DNA from: DATEOR01 sp963841425
GTDB lineage: Bacteria; Actinomycetota; Thermoleophilia; Gaiellales; Gaiellaceae
Assembly (NCBI GenBank): GCA_963841425.1
Contig: CAWJCL010000002.1
Coordinates: forward strand, 992,001 to 1,056,000
Reading direction: 5' to 3'
Length of the DNA stretch: 64,000 nucleotides
The position numbers were made by a program, and so were the translations under genes. This document shows positions 31,680 through 40,612 of the stretch, one piece after another (positions within the stretch are counted from its first letter, which is position 1; every line of letters starts with the position of its first letter). Under the pieces are notes generated by a model. The model did not search any database. It was not told where the DNA came from and worked only from the letters and a program-made list of their open reading frames with translations.

Positions 31680-32708
31680 ATGAGGGGTCTCGTTGCGGTG
31701 GTTGGGCTGGGCGCTGCGCTCTGTGGCGCGGGCGTCGCACAGGCCGGCACGGTCACGCTCGTGAACGACGTCATGACTTTCGAAGCCGGCCCCGGCGAGG
31801 CGAACCGGGTCTTCGTGTTCCGAGATGACCAAGGGATGCGCCTCGTCGACACGGCAGCCGCGGTTACGGCCGGCGGCGGCTGCACGCAAGAGAACGCCAG
31901 CGAAGCCTTCTGTACGGCTGACGACCTGACGCTTCTCGAGATCGACGTCGTCGCCGGAGACGAGGGCGACCACGTCGACCTGCGACCGGCGGGTGCCTTC
32001 CTCTCCTCCAAGCTGGACGGCGGCGACGGGGAAGACACGCTCTTCGGCGGATTCGCCTTCGCCGGCAATGTCCTCGACGGCGGCGCGGGTGCAGACACGT
32101 TCGGTGGAGACTGGGGTGGAACGGTCGACTATTCCGAGCGCACGAACCCCGTCACGGTGACCATCGGCGACGAGCTCGCGAACGACGGCGAGGCGGGCGA
32201 GGGCGACTTCGTCTCGACCGGCATCGACCAGGTGTACGGTGGGCACGCGGCCGACACGATCATTGCCATGAACGTGCAGGGCGTGAACCGCACCTATTTG
32301 AGGGGCGGGGAAGGCAACGACCACCTGTCGGCGCTGCCGGTCGGCTGGACGTCCATCGTCGAGGGAGGCCCCGGCGACGACGTCCTGCGCATCGCGGGAC
32401 CCGACAGCACGATCTTCGGAGGCAACGGCGACGACGTTCTGATCGGGGCCCACGGGGGGCAGGCTCTCTGGGGCCAACAGGGGGAAGACACCCTGCGCGG
32501 GCTGGCCGGAGACGACCTCCTCCACGGAGGCGCTGACGCGGACCACCTCAACGGCGGCCCGGGAAAGGACCCGGTGTTCGGCGACGGCGGCAGCGACACG
32601 TTCATGGCGCGCGACGGGAAGCGGGACTCCCTGGACGGCGGAGGCGGCACGGACAAGGCGCGCGTCGACGCGATCGACCACCTGGCGCGAATCGAGCGGA
32701 CCTTCTGA
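31680..32708 (+). CDS. Secreted beta-roll (RTX-like) protein, array copy 1
   Basis: 342 residues, ATG at 31680. Signal peptide (about 1-22, ending GVAQAG), then an N-terminal domain with GEANRVFVFRDDQGMRLVDTAAAVTAGGGCT and an EAFC cysteine. The C-terminal two thirds hold glycine/aspartate nonapeptide-like repeats (GGNGDDVLIG, GLAGDDLLHGG, GGPGKDPVFGDGG), the calcium-binding beta-roll pattern. Ends ARIERTF. First of four tandem paralogues; its TGA overlaps the next ATG. No protease or lipase domain: structural or adhesive role inferred. Confidence 0.88.
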   Translation: MRGLVAVVGLGAALCGAGVAQAGTVTLVNDVMTFEAGPGEANRVFVFRDDQGMRLVDTAAAVTAGGGCTQENASEAFCTADDLTLLEIDVVAGDEGDHVDLRPAGAFLSSKLDGGDGEDTLFGGFAFAGNVLDGGAGADTFGGDWGGTVDYSERTNPVTVTIGDELANDGEAGEGDFVSTGIDQVYGGHAADTIIAMNVQGVNRTYLRGGEGNDHLSALPVGWTSIVEGGPGDDVLRIAGPDSTIFGGNGDDVLIGAHGGQALWGQQGEDTLRGLAGDDLLHGGADADHLNGGPGKDPVFGDGGSDTFMARDGKRDSLDGGGGTDKARVDAIDHLARIERTF

Positions 32709-33739
32709 TGTGGAGGCTCGGCCTCATGCTCGTCGTGGCCTCGCTCGTGCTCGCCTTTGCCAGCGTCGCGCAGGCGGGCACTCTCTCCCGTGACGGCGCC
32801 GACCTCCTGCGCTACGACGCCGACCCCGGAGAGACGAACAGGATCTTCGTCTCGACCGACTCCGAAGGCGTCCGGGTGATCGACACGGGCGCGATCGTGA
32901 CGGCGGGAGCGGGGTGCACGGCGCCGGCCGACCATGAAGGCCACTGTGCGGCGAACCCGGCCCAAACGCGGCTCGAAATTAACGCCGGCGACGAGGACGA
33001 CTACGTCGACATCTTGCCCGGGACACTGAACCTCGCGATCGTGGACGGCGGGGCGGGCGAGGACGAGCTCATCGGAGGTGGAGCGCGCTCGGGCAACTTG
33101 CTCGAAGGCGGCCCGGGGGCCGACATCCTCAGTGGGAGGGCGACGGCCGATTACCACAGCCGGACGAATCCCGTCACTGTCACCGTTGGCGACGACCTCG
33201 CCAACGACGGCGAGGCGGGCGAGGGGGACTTCGTCTCGAGTGAGATCATCGCCGTCTTCGGCGGCGGGGGCGACGACGACCTGACGATCCTGAACTCGTC
33301 CAGCGTCCAGGAAAGGACGCAGCTCGTAGGCGGCGACGGCAGCGACAGCCTGTCGATTCTGCGCTACCCGTTCGGGGGCACCATCTACGGCGGCGGGGGA
33401 CCCGACACGATCCACAACGAGGCGAAGTACGGGCTCGTCCACGGCGCCAACGGCGACGATCTCATCTTCGGCGGAAACGGGCCCCAGGCCCTCGAAGGCG
33501 AAGGGGGCGACGACACGCTGCGCGGACTCGACGGCGACGACCATTTATTCGGCAACCGCGGCGCCGATATCTTCCTTCCCGGTCCGGGCAATGACAGTGT
33601 CGCGGGCGGCCACGGGCCGGACACGATCTTCGGGCGCGACGGCCAAAGGGATAGTCTGAGCGGTGGCCCGGGCAAGGAAGACCGCGCGCGAGTCGACCGG
33701 GGACTGGACAAGGTCTATGACATGGAGGAGCTCTTCTGA
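32708..33739 (+). CDS. Secreted beta-roll (RTX-like) protein, array copy 2
   Basis: 343 residues, ATG sharing its A with the previous TGA (TGATG). The same layout as copy 1: signal peptide ending SVAQAG, GETNRIFVSTDSEGVRVIDTGAIVTAGAGCT, a cysteine at EGHCAAN, the shared module SRTNPVTVTVGDDLANDGEAGEG (split here for length), then repeats such as GANGDDLIFGGNG, GGDDTLRGLDGDD. Ends YDMEELF. Tight coupling implies equal production with its neighbours. Confidence 0.88.
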   Translation: MWRLGLMLVVASLVLAFASVAQAGTLSRDGADLLRYDADPGETNRIFVSTDSEGVRVIDTGAIVTAGAGCTAPADHEGHCAANPAQTRLEINAGDEDDYVDILPGTLNLAIVDGGAGEDELIGGGARSGNLLEGGPGADILSGRATADYHSRTNPVTVTVGDDLANDGEAGEGDFVSSEIIAVFGGGGDDDLTILNSSSVQERTQLVGGDGSDSLSILRYPFGGTIYGGGGPDTIHNEAKYGLVHGANGDDLIFGGNGPQALEGEGGDDTLRGLDGDDHLFGNRGADIFLPGPGNDSVAGGHGPDTIFGRDGQRDSLSGGPGKEDRARVDRGLDKVYDMEELF

Positions 33740-34749
33740 TGCGCCTGTTCCCTCTCACCGCTGCGGCGCTCTGCGCACTCGCCTGGGCCGGCGTCGCGCA
33801 GGCGGGGACGGTGTCCGTCTCCGGCGACGACGTCACTTTCGTCGCGGCCCCGAGTGACGTGAACCGTGTCGTGGTCGCCTTCGAGGATGACCCCGTCCGC
33901 GGAGTGCGAGTCATCGATATCGGCGCGCCCCTGATAGCCGGGGCTGGATGCAGCTCGGTTGGTGGGAGCGAGGCGTTCTGCCCGACTCCGATCCTGGGCG
34001 AGATCGCTTTGGCGCTGGGCGATCAGAACGACTGGGCGAACACGTCTGCGGTTCCGGACGGCCACGCCGTCCGACTGGAAGGTGGCGACGGGGACGACAC
34101 GCTCAATTCCGGTCCAAACCGAAACGCCGTCCAGGACGGCGGGTCCGGCGCGGATCTCCTCTCGGGAGAAGGAGCGATCGTCGACTACTCCGCGCGCACC
34201 AATCCGCTGACCGTGACAACCGACGACGGCCTCGCGAATGATGGCGAGACGGGCGAGGGGGACAACCTTGATCACGTGAACGGCGTCTTCGGCGGGCACG
34301 CGGCCGATAAAGTCACCGTGCAGGGGTTCGGCATGTTCGTCTCCGGCGGAGCCGGCAACGATGAATTGAACGACTTCGGCGACGGCGCCACCGATCTCGT
34401 GGGCGGGCCAGGACGCGACGTCCTGAAGTCCATCGGCTTCCAGGACTCCCGACTGCACGGAGGTGACGGCAACGACACGCTCATCGGCGGCAACGGCGCT
34501 CAGTTCTTTGACGGGGGCAAGGGGAACGATCTGCTTCGCGGTGGGTCCGGGCGCGACTTGATGTTGGGCGGCAGCGGCGCCGACGAGTTGATCGGCGGAA
34601 CGGCCCGCGACACCCTGCGCGGGGGGACTGGCAACGACACGCTGCGGTCCAAGGACGCGTTCAAGGACCTCGTGAAGGGGGACCAGGGCACCGACCGCGC
34701 GCACGTCGACGCACACGACATTCTCCGGAGCATCGAGGAGGTTTTCTGA
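33739..34749 (+). CDS. Secreted beta-roll (RTX-like) protein, array copy 3
   Basis: 336 residues, TGATG overlap with copy 2. Signal peptide ending GVAQAG; N-terminal domain with SDVNRVVVAFEDDPVRGVRVIDIGA and GSEAFC; then SARTNPLTVTTDDGLANDG; repeats GGDGNDTLIGGNG, GGKGNDLLRGGSGRDLMLGGSG and GGTGNDTLRSKD. Ends RSIEEVF. Closest in sequence to copy 4. Confidence 0.88.
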   Translation: MRLFPLTAAALCALAWAGVAQAGTVSVSGDDVTFVAAPSDVNRVVVAFEDDPVRGVRVIDIGAPLIAGAGCSSVGGSEAFCPTPILGEIALALGDQNDWANTSAVPDGHAVRLEGGDGDDTLNSGPNRNAVQDGGSGADLLSGEGAIVDYSARTNPLTVTTDDGLANDGETGEGDNLDHVNGVFGGHAADKVTVQGFGMFVSGGAGNDELNDFGDGATDLVGGPGRDVLKSIGFQDSRLHGGDGNDTLIGGNGAQFFDGGKGNDLLRGGSGRDLMLGGSGADELIGGTARDTLRGGTGNDTLRSKDAFKDLVKGDQGTDRAHVDAHDILRSIEEVF

Positions 34750-35770
34750 TGCGGCGGCTCCTATTCAGCCTGACGGCGCTCTGCGCCCTAGCCTGGGTCG
34801 GGGCGGCGCAGGCAGGCACCTTCTCCTTCACGGGCGCGGACGTCTTTCGTACGTTGCCCCGCTCGGGCGAGACCAACCGCGTCTTCCTCATCTTCGAGGA
34901 AAAACCCGTCCGCGGATTTCGCGTCATCGACGCCGGCGCCGCGGTGACCGCCGGGACGGGCTGCACGTCTGTGGGGGCCGAACGAGGCCTTCTGCGCCAT
35001 TCCCGATTCCCCGATCACATCCTGGTCATAACCGACGATGACATGGACGACTACGTGAACACGAGCGCTTCCTCGAGCAGCCTGACGAGGCTCGAAGGCG
35101 GGGACGGGAATGACGCGCTCTACTCCGGGTCCAACAGACTTCGGCGACGCTCGACGGCGGGCCGGGCGCGGACGTGCTCTCGGGTGAAGGCTCGACCGTG
35201 GACTACTCAGCGCGGACGAGCCCGCTCACGGTCACCATGGGCGACGGCCTCGCCAACGACGGCGAAGCGGGCGAGGGCGACCTCATCTCCGACGGTGTCC
35301 AGGCAGTCATCGGAGGTTCGGGAGCCGACACGTTCACGGTTACGGGCTTCGATGGACGCGTGGTCGCGGGGTACGGCAACGACCACATCACGGGGGTCGG
35401 CCTCTCGTTTTGCAGCTTCAGCGGCGGGCCGGGAAACGACGTGATCGAGGCCGACGACGGTTTCTGCAGCATGGGCGGCGGCGGGGGCAACGACAGGCTC
35501 GTCGGGGGCGACGACGTTCAGCTCATGAGCGGTGGTGAAGGCGACGACGTGCTGCGCGGCGGCCCGGGAGGCGACTCTCTCGCCGGCGACCGCGGAGCCG
35601 ACGAGCTGATCGGCGGGAAGGGCCACGACCACGCCCGCGGGGGCTCCGGCAACGACACGTTCCGCATGAAGGACGGCGTCGACGATTTCATCGACGGAAA
35701 CCACGGCACCGACCGCGCGCACGTCGACAAGGGCCTCGACGAGCTCCACGACATCGAACAGCTCTTCTAG
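34749..35770 (+). pseudogene. Secreted beta-roll (RTX-like) protein, array copy 4, frame-broken
   Basis: Starts by TGATG overlap with copy 3 and has a normal signal peptide and N-terminal domain. The frame reading the conserved NEAFC is off by one between about 34973 (run of five G) and 35010 (run of four C), and frame is lost again near 35141-35150, after which the gene continues to 35770 in another frame with GEGSTVDYSARTSPLTV and repeats GGEGDDVLRGGPGGD. Ends HDIEQLF. Unaided translation stops at 35444. Three single-base changes would restore a 340-residue protein like copies 1-3. Confidence 0.8.
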
Positions 35771-35816
35771 CGCGTGCGCTTGCGCGCCTGTGGGCTCTCA
35801 AAACGACCAGGCAAGT

Positions 35817-35852
35817 GAGACCAAGTAACAGACTGTTACTTGGTCTCTTTCG
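35817..35852. terminator. Perfect 15-bp palindrome with T-tract
   Basis: GAGACCAAGTAACAG (35817-35831), one central base, and its exact complement (35833-35847), followed by TTTCG. It ends the beta-roll array and lies in the convergent spacer with the epimerase gene, so it can act as a terminator; the dyad core could also be a protein site. Confidence 0.75.
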
Positions 35853-35888
35853 TTACACGAGAACCAAGACTTCAAGGGAAAAGCCGCT

Positions 35889-35905
35889 AGTAACAGTCTG
35901 TTACT
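35889..35905. repeat. Second copy of the palindrome core
   Basis: AGTAACAG-T-CTGTTACT, the same core as at 35824-35840 with a changed central base and shorter arms, flanked by GCC/GGC. The 238-bp spacer 35771-36008 holds these two dyads and no gene. Confidence 0.7.
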
Positions 35906-36008
35906 TGGCGTCTTTCGGCTCGGTCGCGTGGCAGTCTGGCGCGCCGCGGCCTGCGCCTTAGCGCGCCGTGTGCCGCGGCCGGGCCCGAGCGCACCCCGGA
36001 GCCGCGCC

Positions 36009-37127
36009 CTAGCGCGTGAGCTTGCGCTCGGCGAGGGCGCGGTAGGCGGCGTCGACCTGGTCGGTCGCCTCCTGCGTCTCGAGCCAGGCGAGGAGGTCGC
36101 GCATGCCGTCCTCGAAGGCGATCTCGGCGCGGAAGCCGAGGAGCTCCTCGGCGCGGCGCGTGTCTGCGTAGCAATGGCGGATGTCGCCGGCTCGGAACTC
36201 GCCGAGGATGCGCGGCTCGATCTCGACGCCGAGGCCCTTGGCCAGCGCGTCGGCGACGTCGAGCACGGAGGTCGGCTTCCCGGTGCCGAGGTTCAGCGCG
36301 CGCCCGTCCGCCCTGTCGCTCTCGAGCGCGATCGCGCAGGCCCGCGTGATGTCGCGGACGTCGATGAAGTCGCGCGTCTGCTTCCCGTCCTCGAAGACGA
36401 GCGGATCCGCCCCGCTCATCAGCCGCGAGGCGAAGATCGCGGCCACGCCCGTGTAGGGGTTGGACAGCGCCTGGCGCGCGCCGTAGACGTTGAAGAAGCG
36501 GAGGGCGACGGCGGGGATGCCGTAGGCGGCGCCGACCGCGAGCGTCAGCTCCTCGTGGTCCCGCTTGCCGACGGCGTACACCGAGGTGGGCCGGAGCGGC
36601 TTCTCCTCGGAGGTCGGCTCGGGGACGAGCGGGGTGCCGTCGTCGGCGAGCACATCCCATTCGCGGCGCGCGAGCTGCGCCTCGGGCCGGAGGCCCGGCG
36701 CGAGGCCGTGCTCCCCGGTCTGCGGGTTCGCATGCTGGCCCTCGCCGTAGATGGACATGGACGAGGCGACCAGGACCTTGCGGATCCGGTCGCGGCGCGC
36801 GACGACCTCCTCGAGGAGGGCAGCGCAGCCGAGGGAGTTGATCGCCGTGTAGCGCTCGATCTCGTACATGGACTGCCCCACTCCCACCGCGGCGGCGAAG
36901 TGGACGACCGCATCGGCGTCGTCCATCGCCTTGCCGAGCGCGTCGTGGTCGCGGACGTCCGCGACGACGAGCTCGACTGCGGGGTCGAGGTACTCCGGGC
37001 GCTCGCCGCCGTCGTGCACCTGCGGGTCGAGGTCGTCGAGCGCGCGCACCTCGTGTCCCTCGGCCAGGAGCCGGTCGGCGAGGTGGGAGCCGATGAACCC
37101 GGCTCCACCGGTGACGAGGACGCGCAT
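36009..37127 (-). CDS. NAD-dependent nucleotide-sugar epimerase/dehydratase
   Basis: 372 residues, ATG at 37127. Rossmann motif RVLVTGGAGFIGSHLADRLL, VVHFAAAVGVGQSM, SSMSIYGEGQH and catalytic Tyr-Lys in SVYAVGKRDHEE, FFNVYG and a C-terminal NLGTGKPTSVLDVA. Belongs to the extended SDR family; similar to 4-epimerases acting on UDP-glucose, UDP-glucuronate or dTDP-rhamnose. Which one is not clear. It supplies sugar nucleotides to the polysaccharide locus. Confidence 0.88.
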   Translation of the reverse strand: MRVLVTGGAGFIGSHLADRLLAEGHEVRALDDLDPQVHDGGERPEYLDPAVELVVADVRDHDALGKAMDDADAVVHFAAAVGVGQSMYEIERYTAINSLGCAALLEEVVARRDRIRKVLVASSMSIYGEGQHANPQTGEHGLAPGLRPEAQLARREWDVLADDGTPLVPEPTSEEKPLRPTSVYAVGKRDHEELTLAVGAAYGIPAVALRFFNVYGARQALSNPYTGVAAIFASRLMSGADPLVFEDGKQTRDFIDVRDITRACAIALESDRADGRALNLGTGKPTSVLDVADALAKGLGVEIEPRILGEFRAGDIRHCYADTRRAEELLGFRAEIAFEDGMRDLLAWLETQEATDQVDAAYRALAERKLTR

Positions 37128-37137
37128 TCCGCGAACG

Positions 37138-38242
37138 CTATCGGCGCATTCGGACTCCGGCCTGAAGCCGAACGTGCAGCGGCTCGACGACCGCGGCGGG
37201 TGCGAACGCTTCGACGGCGCGGCGGTACGCGGCCCGGCGGAGCGCCCAGACGCGGTCGCGCTCGGCGATGAGCCAGTGCAGCGCGTCGGCGAGCGCCCGG
37301 GGGTCGCCCGGCTCGACGAAGCGGGCCGCATCTCCGAGCGCCTCCCGCTGGGAGGCGGAGTCCGAGGTGACGATCGCGCAGCCGGCCGCGGCGCCCTGGA
37401 AGACCTTGTTCGGAATCACGCGCATCCCCTTCGCGCCGGGGCCGAAGATCCCCAGGCAGATGTCGTGCTCGAAGACGAGCGCGGGGAGCTCGTCGCGCTC
37501 GACCCAGTCGATCCATTCCACCGCGGGCGAGTCGCCGGCGAGCTCCCTGGTGCGCGCGAGGTCCTGGCCGCGGCCGGCCATCGTGAAGCGCACCTCGGCC
37601 GGGTCGGGGTCGAGGAGGCGAATCGCCTCGCCGATCACGGGCGCGCCCTGGAGCGGCGTGTAGATCCCGAAGAAGACGACTCGGAGCGGGCCCTCCGTCC
37701 GCTCCTTCGGCTCGTGGAACCACTCCTTCGGCGTGCCGATGTAGACCGTGAACGCCTCGGAGCGGATCGGCTCGGGGAGGAGCTCGCGGTGCCCCTCGGA
37801 GTCGACGAAGACGAGGTCGGCCGCGCGGACGGCGGACTTGTCGATCCGGTCGAGGGCGGCGAGCTCGGGCTTGAAGGTCGTGCCCCGGTCGATCGCCGTG
37901 TCCTTGAAGAAGAGGTAGTGGTCGAGCACGATCGGCTTCGCCTTGAAGCGCCGCCGCGCGAGATGGACGTCGAACTGGCCCATGTAGGGGACGAGGACGA
38001 CGTCGGGGTCGGGCATCTCCTTCGCCTGGCGCCAAAGGCCGCGCCAGGCGCGCGCGACCCGGGCCGCGACGAGCGGCGCGCGGAGCGGCTGCCGGGCGGC
38101 CTTGACCCGTTCGGCCGTGTCCACGCTGAAGCGGCACGTTGCACTCGACGAGCTCGTGCCCGTGCTCGCGCAGGCCCTCGAAGAGCACCTGCACGCGCGG
38201 CTGCTCCCAGAGGCGGTAGGTGCCGAAGGCGACGATGCGCAC
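37138..38242 (-). pseudogene. Family 4-like glycosyltransferase with one frameshift
   Basis: The natural start is ATG 38242 (MRIVAFGTYRLWEQPRVQVLFEGLREHGHELVECNVPL). Near 38121-38133 (AAGCGGCAC/CTGAAGC area) the frame shifts by one base and continues as SVDTAERVKAARQPLRAPLV to the stop at 37138, where a short ATG at 38124 could give a 328-aa truncated protein. The C-terminal half holds the donor-binding region (PLRVVFFGIYTPLQGAP, GIFGPGAKGMRVIPNKVFQGAAAGCAIVTSD). GT-B fold; cytoplasmic; adds a sugar to a lipid-linked chain. Confidence 0.78.
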
Positions 38243-38264
38243 GCGACGATCTTAGAGTTCGGGT

Positions 38265-39002
38265 GTGAGCGCTCTCCCGCCCTTCACCCTCAACGCCTGG
38301 CTTCGCTACGACCTGATCGAGCGCACGCTCGCCCGGCTCGACGGGATCGAGTCCATCCTCGAGATCGGCGCGGGGCGCGGCGCGCTCGGGGCGCGGCTGG
38401 CGACGCGGTACCGCTACGTCGGGGTCGAGCCCGACCAGCTCTCCTGCGAGGCGGCGAAGGACGTGCTCGGCCGCCTCGGCGCCGGCGAGATGGTCTGCGG
38501 CGACGTCTCCGCGCTAGCGACGGACGCCCTGTTCGACGTGGTGTGCGCCTTCGAGGTGCTCGAGCACATCGAGGACGACGCGGCCGCCCTGCGCGCCTGG
38601 CGCGAGCGGCTGCGGCGCGACGGCCGGCTCCTCATGAGCGTGCCGCTCTACCAGCGCCGCTACGCGGCGGCCGACCGCTTCGTCGGGCACTTCCGCCGCT
38701 ACGACCCCGATCCGCTCGGAGCGCTCCTGCGCGAGAGCGGGTTCGCGGACGTACGCCTCCAGACCTTCGGCTTCCCGCTCGGGCACGTGCTGGAGAAGTC
38801 GCGGAACCTGCTCGCCCGCCTGGCGAAGCCGGACGAAAGCCGGGAGGAGCGCACGCGCGCGAGCGGCCGGCGCTTTCAGCCGTCAGGCCGGGCCGGCCTC
38901 GCGACGCAAGCGCTGTCGGCCCCGTTTCGCTACACGCAGCGGCCCTTCTACGACACGCGCCTCGGCGCCGGGCTCTTCGCCGTCGCGCGCCGCAAAGGCT
39001 AG
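38265..39002 (+). CDS. SAM-dependent methyltransferase (class I)
   Basis: 245 residues from GTG 38265, divergent from the glycosyltransferase (22 bp). SAM motif I is ILEIGAGRGALGARLA, motif II-like FDVVCAFEVLEHIEDD, post-motif LMSVPLYQRR. Typical of polysaccharide- or lipid-modifying methyltransferases. Cytoplasmic. Its stop overlaps the end of the convergent hydrolase gene by 4 bp. Confidence 0.88.
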   Translation: MSALPPFTLNAWLRYDLIERTLARLDGIESILEIGAGRGALGARLATRYRYVGVEPDQLSCEAAKDVLGRLGAGEMVCGDVSALATDALFDVVCAFEVLEHIEDDAAALRAWRERLRRDGRLLMSVPLYQRRYAAADRFVGHFRRYDPDPLGALLRESGFADVRLQTFGFPLGHVLEKSRNLLARLAKPDESREERTRASGRRFQPSGRAGLATQALSAPFRYTQRPFYDTRLGAGLFAVARRKG

Positions 39003-40506
39003 CAGGGGATCACGCCGCCGCAGCCGAAGGGATTGACGGAACGATCCTTCGGGCGGACGAGGGAGAACTTCACGGATTCGTCGTCCGAGACGGTCGCTCG
39101 AAGGTACCCCTTCTTCAGCGACGAGCTGTAGGTCTTCTTGAAGATGCCACCCGACCCGGCCGTGAAGTGCGGCTTCCATGGTTTCCAGCCCTTTGAGGTC
39201 TTCTTCTGGATCGTGACGGTGACCTTGTTGCTACCGGGCGTCCGACCCCAGATCGTGATGTGCCCGTTCTTCGCGTAGGCGACGAACGGGAAGCGGAAAG
39301 CCCGCAGCGAGGGCTTTGGCGGTTGTCCGTCGACGGATCCTGATACGAGGGGCAGGAGTCGTCGAGCGTCGGCGTGGCGTCGCAGTAGTAGAGACCCGAC
39401 TGGTACTGCCCGAAGAACGAGTCCGTGCTGATCTCGTAGTCGCGGAGCTGGCCCCAGAGGAGCGCGCCGATGCCGAACGTCCACGTGCGGTAGAGCGCCT
39501 CGGCGGTCCAGCGTGCGTGCAGGTCCCTGGGCACCGCACGCGGGTCGATCGGCTTCGAGTCCCAGCTGAACTCGGTGATCCAGAGGCCGACGCCGTGGCC
39601 GCCGTTTCGGTTCGTGATGTGCTTCGCCTTCGAGGCCCCGTTGATGAGCCGCTTCCACTGTGGAAGGTCGCCGAAGGAGACGTCGTTCGCGTTGAACGCG
39701 TGGTGGTAGGCGTCTCCCGACGTGTACGGATGCGTGGCGAAGATGTCCGCATGCACATTCGTCTTGCACGTCGAGTGCCCCGAGGAGTCGACGCAGAGGA
39801 GCTTGCGGAGGAAGAGCAGCGGACCGGGCGCCGTCGGCTTGCCTTTCCTGTTCCAGTGCGAGAACGGGGCGGTCTCGCCGGCAACGACCTTGTTGTTCGA
39901 ATCGGCGTTATGGATCGCCGGTGCCGCCGCATTCAGGAGCTTGCGGTACATGCCCGGCGAGACGAGCTTCCCGCGCTTGTACTGCGGGCTGAGGAACGTC
40001 TTGTAGTTCGGCTCGTTCCAGACGCCCCAGAGATGCACGTCGGAGAAGTGCTGCGTCGCCGCGCGCGTGAACGCCTTCAGCTTCTGTGGATCCGGGTTGT
40101 GCGTCCCGCGGCCGTCGTGGCCGCCGCGCTGCGCCCAGTCAGGAGCGGAGCGGATCGTCAGCATGACCTGCAGGCCGTTGTTCTGGGCCGCGTCGACGTT
40201 GGCCTGGAGATTGCCGGCACCCCAGTTGTAGCTGGTGGGGTCGGCCGGTTGCGCAGGGGCGGTCGGGCCCGCGACCGACCGCCAGTAGAGGTACAGGCGC
40301 ACGATCGACCCTCTCGCCTGCTGCTTGACCGCCTGCATGGCCGTCGAAGCGTTGATTTCGAACTGCCCACCGCGCGAGGCGGCGGCGGGATCGAGTAGAC
40401 CCGTCTGCAACGGGCCGGCCGAGGCCGAGGATGCCATGAAGGCAAGCGCGAGCACGCCGACGGCAAGGGTGCAGCGTGCAATCCTCCCGAGCTTTCCGCA
40501 GTCCAC
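38999..40506 (-). pseudogene. Secreted clan GH-A glycoside hydrolase, frame-broken near the C-terminus
   Basis: ATG/GTG start region at 40506 with signal peptide (LAVGVLALAFMASSASAG). Catalytic acid/base Glu in GVWNEPN (about 165) and nucleophile Glu in WITEFSWD (about 312), as in GH5/GH39-type barrels. Homology to its neighbour continues past 39322, but in another frame: SLRAFRFPFVAYAKNGHITIWG ... FGCGGVIPC, ending at 38999. The unshifted frame ends at 39115. One base lost near 39318-39332 explains it. Extracellular; probable polysaccharide cleavage. Confidence 0.8.
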
Positions 40507-40612
40507 AGTCGTCCTCCCCGGCCCCGTCCCGTGGGGCTCTCTCCCGTTACGTCACACGATAGTGGGCGAAGGGCAAACCCACAATCCATGCCGCATCAAG
40601 AAACAGTTAAGG

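Noticed and set aside
31680..35770. Classical RTX toxin operon
   Set aside because: No acyltransferase, no type I ABC exporter, and the proteins have Sec-type signal peptides and no toxin domain.
40571..40579. GGGCAAACC, resembling the start of a c-di-GMP-I riboswitch
   Set aside because: The rest of the riboswitch (GGGACGCAAAGCC and the 3' receptor helix) is absent and the orientation does not face a gene.
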